Assembly (NCBI GenBank): GCA_903891165.1
Contig: CAITDR010000674.1
Coordinates: 1-47,952 of the forward strand
DNA length: 47,952 bases
From: an uncultured Pseudomonadota bacterium
GTDB taxonomy: Bacteria > Myxococcota_A > UBA796 > SXON01
Reading direction: 5' to 3'
Part shown: positions 39,449 through 46,615 of the stretch, one piece after another
Layout of the letters: each line of letters begins with the position of its first letter
Position numbering within the stretch: the stretch's first letter is position 1
The notes under the pieces: model-generated
What the model saw: the letters and a program-made list of their open reading frames with translations, nothing else
Told to the model about the DNA's origin: nothing
Databases searched by the model: none
Position numbers and translations under genes: made by a program

Positions 39449-40995
39449 GGTTTGACCACCGGCGGGGCCGGGTTGGTGGACGGCGCTTCCAGATGGGGAG
39501 ATGTGTGGGAGACACGCACCAAATATTGGACAGGGTCAAAGCGACCTTCGTCCTTCACACCATCGTGACACTGGGTGCAGACGGCCATCTCCGGCTTCGC
39601 CACCATGTCCACCGACGCGGGGGTGGCCACATGATCCCGGCCAGGACCATGACAGCTTTCACAGCCCACATTTTCCAGACCACCCACAACGCCAGGGCTG
39701 TGCGGCCCGTCGGGGTGGAAGGCGCCGGTGACGTGGCAGCTATAGCAGGCTTCGTCTTTCTGGCGGTTCTGGGCACCCAGGGACGCGTAGGCGCGTGCAT
39801 GCGGCGTTGTGGACCACTGGGAGGCCTGGGCGGCGTGGCAGGGCAGGCAGGCGGCACTGCCCACGAAGGGACCGGTGCCCAGGGCGGTGGGCTTCACGAT
39901 GCCCACCAGCGCCGAAATCTCCTCCTTGGCACGGGCCACCAAGGCTGCAGTGGCAGGATGATCGGCGACATCGGTGCCCAGCTCCACAAAGCGATTTTCG
40001 ACGGAGCGGGATGCCCCCCCCGCCGTGGCCGCCCCGAGCTGCTTCTCCAGCTCGATCACCTGCTTTTTGTAGTATTCAATACGGGTTTTGAGGCGGGCCT
40101 GCTCTTTCGGATCTTCGGATTTGGCGAGTTTCTCCTCAGCTTCTTTGATCCGCTGGCTGGTGGCATCCTTGCGGCGGGCCAGCTCGCCCAGAGCCCCGGC
40201 ATCCCGCCAGTCGTGGCCAGTACCGATGCTGTCGAAGCTGAGCATACCCACCTTCTTGCCACGGCTGCCCCCGGCCAGAAGTAGCCCACCCGTAGACAGC
40301 GGCTCCGGGATCAGATTTTCCCGGCGTTCACCGCCGTTGACGATGAAGTCCAGGTCGGGCAGTTTCTCCGCAACGCGCTGGTCGTCCGCCATCTGCTGGG
40401 TAGAAAGGAGAATGCGGATGTCCACGGTACCGAGTTTTGCAAAAGCCGCTTCCGCCGCCGCAATGGGCTCCGACGCGAGGCAGCCCTGCACCTTGGCGCT
40501 GTTGCCGACGAGCCCCACAATTCCGATGCGGAGGCCGCCCCGCTCCACAACTTTGCCCGCCTCAAAGGGATGTTCTCCGCCACAGTCCAGGTTTGCGGCC
40601 ACATAGGGCAGGTTGTGCTGCTTCTGGAGCGCCTGGAGCCAGGGCAGGCCGAAGGCCAGCTCCCCATCCCCCACCCCCATGGCGTCAATTCCAACCAATG
40701 CGTAAGACTCCGCGATTAAAGTAGCTTTTCGTTCTTCTTGCCCACGATCCGACTCGGACAGGATCGCCCCCTTCCAGAGCGCGTTTCCTGCGTCCACCAC
40801 GACCACGGGGGCCTTCGCCCGCTCGGTCTCCAACACCGTATTTCGTCTGGACAGACCGCCCAGGGGATGTTTGGGTCAGCCACAGGGCTCGATTTCACCG
40901 TCCACATTTGTGGTATAGGCGAGGATAATCTTGGAAGAAGGAGGAGCGACATTCTCCCCCGTACATGCCAACATCCCGACGAGCCACAGCGGCAT
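39445..40995 (-). CDS. UshA-like tetraheme cytochrome c lipoprotein, predicted selenoprotein (Sec40 at TGA 40876-40878)
   Basis: Read through one in-frame TGA, this is a 516-residue exported protein. It starts at ATG 40995, overlapping the DUF4340 stop as TGATG. A short lipoprotein signal (MPLWLVGMLAC, Cys11) leads into GEIEPCG-TGA-PKHPLGGLSRR; relatives of this 5'-nucleotidase-like (UshA) family, as I recall them, have EPCGC there, so the TGA replaces a cysteine. Metal-binding positions look degenerate, suggesting redox rather than phosphatase work. A coiled coil (about 268-323) precedes four CxxCH heme motifs (383-387, 417-421, 445-449, 473-477). Heme c attachment needs export, and the only signal is upstream of the TGA. 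A SECIS-like hairpin follows the TGA. If the TGA is a true stop, a TTG-started 463-residue fragment without signal would remain. Confidence 0.85.
40847..40878 (-). promoter_or_regulatory. bacterial SECIS-like element for selenocysteine insertion
   Basis: On the minus strand the TGA (40878-40876) is followed by 18 bases and then GGTCT. The stem CTGGGC (40863-40858) and GTCCAG (40852-40847) closes the GGTCT loop (40857-40853) with six pairs, one of them G-U. The loop sequence and its 18-nt distance from the TGA equal those of E. coli fdhF as remembered. A SelB-binding role is inferred from this. Confidence 0.8.
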
Positions 40996-42515
40996 CACTG
41001 CCCTCCAGAGGAGCCCAGCTCCTGGTTGATCTTCTCGCGCCGACCTGCTTTTTCGGCATCCTCGTCGGCTTTGCGACGGTGTTCCCGCATCAGGTCCTTC
41101 ACCACCTCTATCAGGCTGGCGTCGATGACGTAGACCTCGGGAAACTCGGCCACGCGCGCATAGTAGCGGTCGTAGCTCTCTTCTGCGGGGTTGCCGGGCT
41201 GCCCCGGGGGCGGGGGCACCATCCGCTTGCCAGCGGGGGCGGGTTTGCCCACCATAAGGTTCCGGTACGCGCCAGCGGAATCGCGAACGTAGATTTTCAC
41301 CAGTGGACGATCAAAGCCGTACTTTGCGTCTTCCGCGGCGTCAGCGACAAACTCTTCAGATTCTACACCGCAGGCACGGCCCGCGAGGCGGCGGGGCGTG
41401 GAGCCGGGCACGGGCACCCCATCATCCCAGAGCCACTGGTCGGCGGCCATGGTCACTTTTACGGTGCCGTTCAGATCCGCGTCCCGACCGGTGGTGTCGA
41501 AAGTAGCGCTGATCTCCTGCACAGTGTTCTCGTCCATCCGTGCAAAGCGGGTGAGGCGGAAGTGTGCTGGCGGCTGGCCATAGTCTTCCAAGAGGCCATC
41601 GCGAACCGCATAGACATGGGGTTCGTCGGCCAGCTTGGCATAGGCCAGCGGATATTCGCCGTCTTTTTCGCCCGTGGGCTTGCCCAGAAGCAGGGTCATC
41701 GGGGCATCGCCGTTGGAGTAGCGGATGCTGATGGTCGCACGGGGCTGATCCAGTCCATAGGGAGAGAGATCCTGAAGGTTTTCGCCCACAAACTGGATGG
41801 CCTTCATCGCAGAGACCCGCCCCAAGAGCGAACGGATCTCGGAGTCGTTGGCCGCAAAAGTCTCCGGCTCCAGCATATCCCAGGAAGTTTCTCCATTGCG
41901 CTGGAACTTCAGGCGTTTCCCCTCGGGAAGCGTGGCATCCAGTTGATCCACGTCCTTGGCGTCAAAGGTGGCAAAACGCCGCTCTCGGAACTCAGCCAGG
42001 GATAAAGAGTAATAGTCCACCGCGCTCTTTTTAACGGTAAACACTGAGTCAGTGCCGACGGGGCGGATGTAAAAACTGACGCCCGAGGGGTTCGGATCCC
42101 CCGCGTCAAAGGACAGCGTGGACCCATCGCGGAAGCTCAGGGTCACACGAATCGCTTGGGCACCCAGCCCATAGAGGGCGTCCTGCCCCACATCTTCCAC
42201 AACTGTAGCCCGCGCTACAAGATCGTGGAGCTGATGCTTGACCCGGTTCACCATTGAGCGACTCGCGCGGAGATTCTCTCCCTCGATCCACCAGCCATCG
42301 TCGCGTTCGGCCAGGACAATCTGCCCCTCGGGGCGCTTGACCTCCACCTTCACCAGATTGGCCTTCTCAAATTGAAAAAGGGCGCGTCCTTCTTCTTTTT
42401 TCTTGTCTTTTTTGGCCACCGGCACCGCCTGCTCAGGCGGGCGGGTGTAGTACCAGGCCCCCAGCATCGCCAGGAGCACCAGGAGCGCAACCAGAGTTCC
42501 ACGGAACGCCTTCAT
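40995..42515 (-). CDS. DUF4340-domain membrane-anchored protein
   Basis: A 506-residue protein with one N-terminal transmembrane segment (residues 5-24) and a large extracytoplasmic part made of beta-rich repeats of the DUF4340 type (DGWWIEGENLRASRSMVNRV and a later PLVKIYVRDS segment). DUF4340 proteins are commonly next to GldG-like genes, as here, and probably form a complex with them. The start is ATG 42515, overlapping the GldG-like stop as ATGA; an upstream in-frame start at 42536 exists but is inside that gene. Its stop overlaps the selenoprotein start. Confidence 0.88.
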   Translation of the reverse strand: MKAFRGTLVALLVLLAMLGAWYYTRPPEQAVPVAKKDKKKEEGRALFQFEKANLVKVEVKRPEGQIVLAERDDGWWIEGENLRASRSMVNRVKHQLHDLVARATVVEDVGQDALYGLGAQAIRVTLSFRDGSTLSFDAGDPNPSGVSFYIRPVGTDSVFTVKKSAVDYYSLSLAEFRERRFATFDAKDVDQLDATLPEGKRLKFQRNGETSWDMLEPETFAANDSEIRSLLGRVSAMKAIQFVGENLQDLSPYGLDQPRATISIRYSNGDAPMTLLLGKPTGEKDGEYPLAYAKLADEPHVYAVRDGLLEDYGQPPAHFRLTRFARMDENTVQEISATFDTTGRDADLNGTVKVTMAADQWLWDDGVPVPGSTPRRLAGRACGVESEEFVADAAEDAKYGFDRPLVKIYVRDSAGAYRNLMVGKPAPAGKRMVPPPPGQPGNPAEESYDRYYARVAEFPEVYVIDASLIEVVKDLMREHRRKADEDAEKAGRREKINQELGSSGGQ

Positions 42516-43966
42516 CGACCCCTCCGGGAAGACCATACCGCCGCGCCGACCATCATGGCCAACAGCGGCCCCAAGCCGATCACCACCCAGCGAAGCTGCC
42601 CGAGATCCTCTTCGGTCAGGGCCAGTTTTCGCACCGCAGAGGGGCGTCCGGACACCGAAAGGCGCCCATCATCCCCCACCAGCCAGCGCAGCGCATTGAC
42701 GCCAAAAGAGAGGTTGCCCGGGCCTTCGGTGAGAAGGCTGTTGGAGAGCATGTCGCTGTCCCCCAGCACAATCACCCGACCCTGGCCCCGGTTCACCAAA
42801 CCGGAGTCCCGCCCCAGCTCCAGCGTCAACGCCATGGTCGCCGGACCCGCTGCATCGATCTCAGGTTGGAAGAGGGCATTTCCGCCCTTCAGCTCCCCTC
42901 CCCGCTCGATCCAGCCGTCCCGTGAGGTTTCCAACAGCGTCGCACTGCGAATGCCCTCGCGCGGGGGAACTGCGGCCTGCAACGGCGCCACCCCCGACAC
43001 CAGGGTCACCAGCGTCTCGCTGGCCAAGGCCTCGGTGATGGGATGGTTGCGATAGCGCGGCACCGGCCGATCGGGGAAGGGAAAGACCAGCAATTTGTCG
43101 AGCACCATCCCCTCGGGGACGGCCACACCAAAGCGGCCAAAAATCTCAGGGATCACACCCCCGGGATCGACTGCAAAAAGCAGGGGCCCCCCGGCGGACA
43201 GGTAGGCCAGCAAAAGCTCCTGCTCCAAGGCTGGAATCTGCACACGCGGCCGCACCACGATCACGGCCGCCGCATCCTCCGGCACTTGGGGAACCCCTCC
43301 CTTCGCATCACGAACCAGATCCAGACGCTTCAGCTCATAGTGCTCTTGATCCAGGGCTTTCCCCAGATCAGAGAGTCCATCGGGCTCACGACTCTCGGGG
43401 TTCATCTCCCCGTGGCCCACAAGGGCATAGACCACCCGCGTATTGTTGGCCATGAGTTGAGAAAAAGCGCGATTCACCGACGCTTCCCCCAAAAACTCCA
43501 TCGCCCGATCGGCGCCCTTGCCCACGTGCCGGAACAGGTCCCGATCCTTCAGGTCCACCCGCTGCTCGCCCCGCTGGATCACCACGGTGCCATACTCGGT
43601 GACCCCCAGGTTCTCCGCAGTCAATCGCTCGCGATCAAAGTCTACAAACTCGGCCTCCACTACCGAAGACGCGTAGTCGATCTCCTCGACCAGATCCTGG
43701 AGCTGCCGGTTCTTGAAGTAGGCTTCCTTCTTTCCCTCCTGGGCCGAGAAGGCAGTGATCTTGACCGGGATCGCATCTTTTTCCAGAATGCGCAGCTTGT
43801 TCTGGGTGTCCTCCATCAGCCGGGAGGACTGGGTGGCCGAGAAGTCCACACGGATGCGGAAAGGCTCCAGAAGCACATAGCCAAAGACGACGATGAGCAC
43901 CATGATCACCGCTACCAGAGCGGCATTCGAGCCGGTCGCAAGGCGCCGTTGCAGGTTCCGGTTCAT
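42512..43966 (-). CDS. GldG-like ABC-system auxiliary protein
   Basis: A 484-residue protein with transmembrane segments at both ends: one at about 16-36 and one near 460-480, with a large extracytoplasmic domain between. The pattern (DFSATQSSRLMEDTQNKLR, VVYALVGHGEM, PRVQIPALEQELLLAYLSAG, GGPLLFAVDP) matches the GldG/ABC-type uncharacterized transport family. The start is ATG 43966, overlapping the GldF-like stop as ATGA; a longer frame goes back to 44119 within that gene. With GldF and GldA it makes the usual three-protein module. In Bacteroidetes the module serves gliding; here its job is unknown. Confidence 0.9.
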   Translation of the reverse strand: MNRNLQRRLATGSNAALVAVIMVLIVVFGYVLLEPFRIRVDFSATQSSRLMEDTQNKLRILEKDAIPVKITAFSAQEGKKEAYFKNRQLQDLVEEIDYASSVVEAEFVDFDRERLTAENLGVTEYGTVVIQRGEQRVDLKDRDLFRHVGKGADRAMEFLGEASVNRAFSQLMANNTRVVYALVGHGEMNPESREPDGLSDLGKALDQEHYELKRLDLVRDAKGGVPQVPEDAAAVIVVRPRVQIPALEQELLLAYLSAGGPLLFAVDPGGVIPEIFGRFGVAVPEGMVLDKLLVFPFPDRPVPRYRNHPITEALASETLVTLVSGVAPLQAAVPPREGIRSATLLETSRDGWIERGGELKGGNALFQPEIDAAGPATMALTLELGRDSGLVNRGQGRVIVLGDSDMLSNSLLTEGPGNLSFGVNALRWLVGDDGRLSVSGRPSAVRKLALTEEDLGQLRWVVIGLGPLLAMMVGAAVWSSRRGR

Positions 43967-44673
43967 CGCCACCTCCGCGATTCCAGCGAGCGGAAGGTCA
44001 GGAAGAGAAAGACAGCCGTAAAGGCTACAAAATAGTAGATGTCCATGCTGTCGAGGACCCCCCGGTTGAAGGAGTCCAGATGGTAGAGCAGCGACAGCGG
44101 CCGGACCCTGTCCGCCCACTCGTCGGGCACCAGCGCCTCGGCGCGACCGACCAGCCAGAAGGGCACCAGGATGACCGCGCCGATCAGGCCCGCCGCCATC
44201 TGATCATCCAACAGGGAGGACGAAAATAGCCCCGCCGCACAAAAAGCGCAGGCGACGGCAAACAGCCCCAGGTAGGAGGTGAGCATCACCCCCCAGTCGG
44301 GATCCCCGTAGTAGGCCAACACCGCCGGAAAAACCAGGGTGCCCGCGAACATAATCGCACAGAGGGTCACCGAAGCAGCCCACTTGCCCACCACGATGGC
44401 CCACAGCGGGATCGGTGCCGTCAAGAGCATCTCCAGCGTGCCCTGGCGACGCTCCTCGGCGAAGTGACGCATGGTAAGCATGGGTAGCACGAAGATCTGG
44501 GTGATCGCCAGGTTTCCAGCAAGTACGCGCAGCGAGGCCTCGCCGGTGAGCGTCACCCCCAGGTAGAAGAAGAGCCCGGCGATCAGCAGGTAGGCCGCCA
44601 GAAAAACGTAGGCGATGGGGCTGACGAAGTAGCTGCGCAGCTCCTTCTTCCACATCGTGAAGACAAATTTCAT
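43963..44673 (-). CDS. ABC-2 permease, GldF-like
   Basis: A 236-residue integral membrane protein with six transmembrane segments. The segments KELRSYFVSPIAYVFLAAYL at the N-terminus, MLTMRHFAEERRQGTLEMLL (the ABC-2 EERRxGTLE motif) and SLLYHLDSFNRGVLDSMD near the end are family hallmarks. It forms the channel with the ATPase at 44670-45590. Both ends overlap neighbours (ATGA at 44670-44673 and 43963-43966). Confidence 0.93.
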   Translation of the reverse strand: MKFVFTMWKKELRSYFVSPIAYVFLAAYLLIAGLFFYLGVTLTGEASLRVLAGNLAITQIFVLPMLTMRHFAEERRQGTLEMLLTAPIPLWAIVVGKWAASVTLCAIMFAGTLVFPAVLAYYGDPDWGVMLTSYLGLFAVACAFCAAGLFSSSLLDDQMAAGLIGAVILVPFWLVGRAEALVPDEWADRVRPLSLLYHLDSFNRGVLDSMDIYYFVAFTAVFLFLTFRSLESRRWR

Positions 44674-45590
44674 CCCTCCCTCCCCACGATCCCGATAAAG
44701 GCTTCTTCGAGGCTGGGAAGGCGCTGCTCCAGCGCACGCACCCGCCAGCCCTTGGCCGCCGCTGCCCGGAAGAGCAGCTCGCGCGGGTCGGCAGGCGCAC
44801 GTACACGGAGCTTCGCAAAATCCCCGTCTATGCCCAAAGGTTCAACCATCTGAACCCCCGCCAAGGCCCCCACTTCCCTATCCTGGGCCCCGGCCACTTC
44901 CAGGTAGTACCAGACCCCACCCGGCGCCTGCTCCCGCAGCTCGGCGATGGTTCCACTTGCGCGAAGTTTTCCGCCCGCAATCAGCATTGCACGCGGGCAA
45001 ATGGCCTCCACCTCCCCCAGAATGTGGGTGGACAGGATCACCGTGCGGGTGGCCGCCAGCTCGCGCATCAGCTCCCGCATCCCCATCACCTGCGTCGGAT
45101 CGAGGCCGGACGTAGGCTCGTCCAGGATCAGCACCTCAGGCTCGTGCACCAGGGCCTGTGCCAGTCCCACCCGCTGCCGGTAGCCCTTGGAGAGCGACCC
45201 CAGGACCCGCCCCTCCCAGCCCACCAGACCCACCTGCTCCATCACCCGACCCACCCGCTTCAGGCGCTCTTTCCCGTAGAAACCACGTAGTTCAGCAGCG
45301 AACTCCAGGTAGGTACCGACGGTAAGCTCCGGGTAGAGCGGAGGGGACTCCGGCAGATAGCCCACCCTGCGCTTCACCTGCATCGGCTCGTCAAAAACGT
45401 CGAAGCCCGCCACTTTAACGTCGCCCCCCGTTGCGGGGAGAAAGCCGGTGAGGATGCGCATGGTGGTCGTCTTTCCGGCACCGTTGGGGCCCAGAAAACC
45501 GACAACCTCACCTTTCCCGATGGAAAAGCTGACATCATCCACCGCAAGGCGGGGACCGTAGGACTTGGTCAGGTGCTGTACGTCGATCAT
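44670..45590 (-). CDS. ABC transporter ATPase, GldA-like
   Basis: A 306-residue ATP-binding protein. Walker A is GPNGAGKTTT (34-43), the signature motif is the LSKGYRQRVGLAQ segment near residue 135, and Walker B is LILDEPTSGLDP near residue 155, followed by the TRTVILSTHILGEVE switch-histidine segment. A C-terminal 80-residue domain is typical of GldA/CcmA-type ATPases. It is the first gene of the seven-gene coupled run toward rsmA and is divergent from the SurA-N-like gene. Confidence 0.95.
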   Translation of the reverse strand: MIDVQHLTKSYGPRLAVDDVSFSIGKGEVVGFLGPNGAGKTTTMRILTGFLPATGGDVKVAGFDVFDEPMQVKRRVGYLPESPPLYPELTVGTYLEFAAELRGFYGKERLKRVGRVMEQVGLVGWEGRVLGSLSKGYRQRVGLAQALVHEPEVLILDEPTSGLDPTQVMGMRELMRELAATRTVILSTHILGEVEAICPRAMLIAGGKLRASGTIAELREQAPGGVWYYLEVAGAQDREVGALAGVQMVEPLGIDGDFAKLRVRAPADPRELLFRAAAAKGWRVRALEQRLPSLEEAFIGIVGREG

Positions 45591-45653
45591 CGGGGGCAGA
45601 GCTAACCCATGGGGATTGAATCCGCCCGGTCAGGATCTGTCCGCTTGCCACCC

Positions 45654-45682
45654 TGGACAAAGGGCCAGTCGGGCGTTAGAAA
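45654..45682 (+). promoter_or_regulatory. sigma-70-type promoter before the SurA-N-like gene
   Basis: TGGACA (-35, five of six bases) and TAGAAA (-10, four of six) with a 17-base spacer. The predicted start point (about 45689) falls next to the ATG at 45690, so the mRNA may be leaderless. Confidence 0.5.
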
Positions 45683-45689
45683 TGGATAG

Positions 45690-46187
45690 ATGTGGATGCT
45701 GCTCTTCGCCACAGCTTCGGCGGATCGGGTGGACCAGATTCTCTATGTGGTGGGGGATCGGATCGTGACCACCTCGGATCTCCATTTTGAGGAGGACTTC
45801 GACCTCCACGACCGCAGCCCTATCCCTCCTATGGAAGATCCCGCCTATCCCCTGGAAGAACGGCTGATCGACTATGCCATCCTCCGGGCACGCGCCGGGG
45901 ACATCAGCGTGTTCAAGCCGGGCCCCGCCGAGCTGCGCGACCGTTTCGATAGCTTTCGTAATTCCTTCGAAGATCCCCTCGCCTTCCGTGCCTTTCTCAA
46001 CGGCTGGGGCCTGGACGACGATCACTTCCAGGCCTTCCTCTACAGCCGCCTGGTGGTGGAGCACTACGTCTATCGGACGGTGGGGCTGGCCGTGCAGCAG
46101 CTGCACGGGGGGCCCGAACAATGGCGCAGTCTCTACGCCGAGCTTACCACGAAGCTGCGCGTGGGAACGGTGGTGCGCAAGCCATGA
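45690..46187 (+). CDS. secreted SurA-N-like protein without PPIase domain
   Basis: A 165-residue protein with a short signal (MWMLLFATASA) and then a segment RVDQILYVVGDRIVTTSDL that resembles the N-terminal chaperone domain of SurA. Helical segments follow; no parvulin PPIase domain is present, so it is either truncated or a chaperone-only relative. The stop overlaps the rimI start as ATGA (46184-46187). Sequence similarity is suggested by a short segment only, so the assignment is weak. Confidence 0.65.
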   Translation: MWMLLFATASADRVDQILYVVGDRIVTTSDLHFEEDFDLHDRSPIPPMEDPAYPLEERLIDYAILRARAGDISVFKPGPAELRDRFDSFRNSFEDPLAFRAFLNGWGLDDDHFQAFLYSRLVVEHYVYRTVGLAVQQLHGGPEQWRSLYAELTTKLRVGTVVRKP

Positions 46188-46615
46188 TTCATCGTGTTGC
46201 TACCTTGTTAGACCTGCCTGAGCTGGCCGAGCTGGAGCGGCGCTGTTTTCCCGGAGATGCCTGGAATGAAGCCTCTTTGGGGGCCGAGGTGCAGCGACCG
46301 GGTACCCTGTTCCGCGTGATCGAGGTGGAGGGGCGGGTGCTGGCCTCGGCACTGGGCTGGTGGATCCTGGACGAAGTAGAGGTGATGCGTGTTGCGGTGC
46401 ATCCCGATGCCCAACGCCGTGGCCTGGGGCGACGGGTCCTCAGCGATTTGGAGCATGCACGGCCGGACCTCGCGTACGCACTCCTAGAGGTACGTGAAGA
46501 CAATATCGCCGCGATCCAACTTTATGAATCCACCGGCTATATGCAGGATGGATTGCGCCCACGGTATTATTCTGATGGATGTGATGCGCGCTTGTATCGA
46601 AAAAAACTCAGATAA
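46184..46615 (+). CDS. rimI: ribosomal-protein-alanine N-acetyltransferase-like GNAT protein
   Basis: A 143-residue GNAT acetyltransferase. The acetyl-CoA loop is VAVHPDAQRRGLGRRVL, followed by ALLEVREDNIAAIQLYESTG and a YYSDGCDARLYRKKL end, the pattern of RimI, which acetylates the N-terminus of S18. The start is ATG 46184 in the ATGA overlap; a longer frame starts inside the upstream gene. RimI genes often sit with tsaB/tsaD, but here the three are apart. The 3' end overlaps the convergent membrane-protein gene by 8 bp. Confidence 0.85.
   Translation: MIHRVATLLDLPELAELERRCFPGDAWNEASLGAEVQRPGTLFRVIEVEGRVLASALGWWILDEVEVMRVAVHPDAQRRGLGRRVLSDLEHARPDLAYALLEVREDNIAAIQLYESTGYMQDGLRPRYYSDGCDARLYRKKLR

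Noticed and set aside
39445..40836. TTG 40836 as the true start of the cytochrome gene
   Set aside because: It leaves a heme protein with no export signal, ignores the TGATG coupling at 40995 and breaks the EPCG motif.
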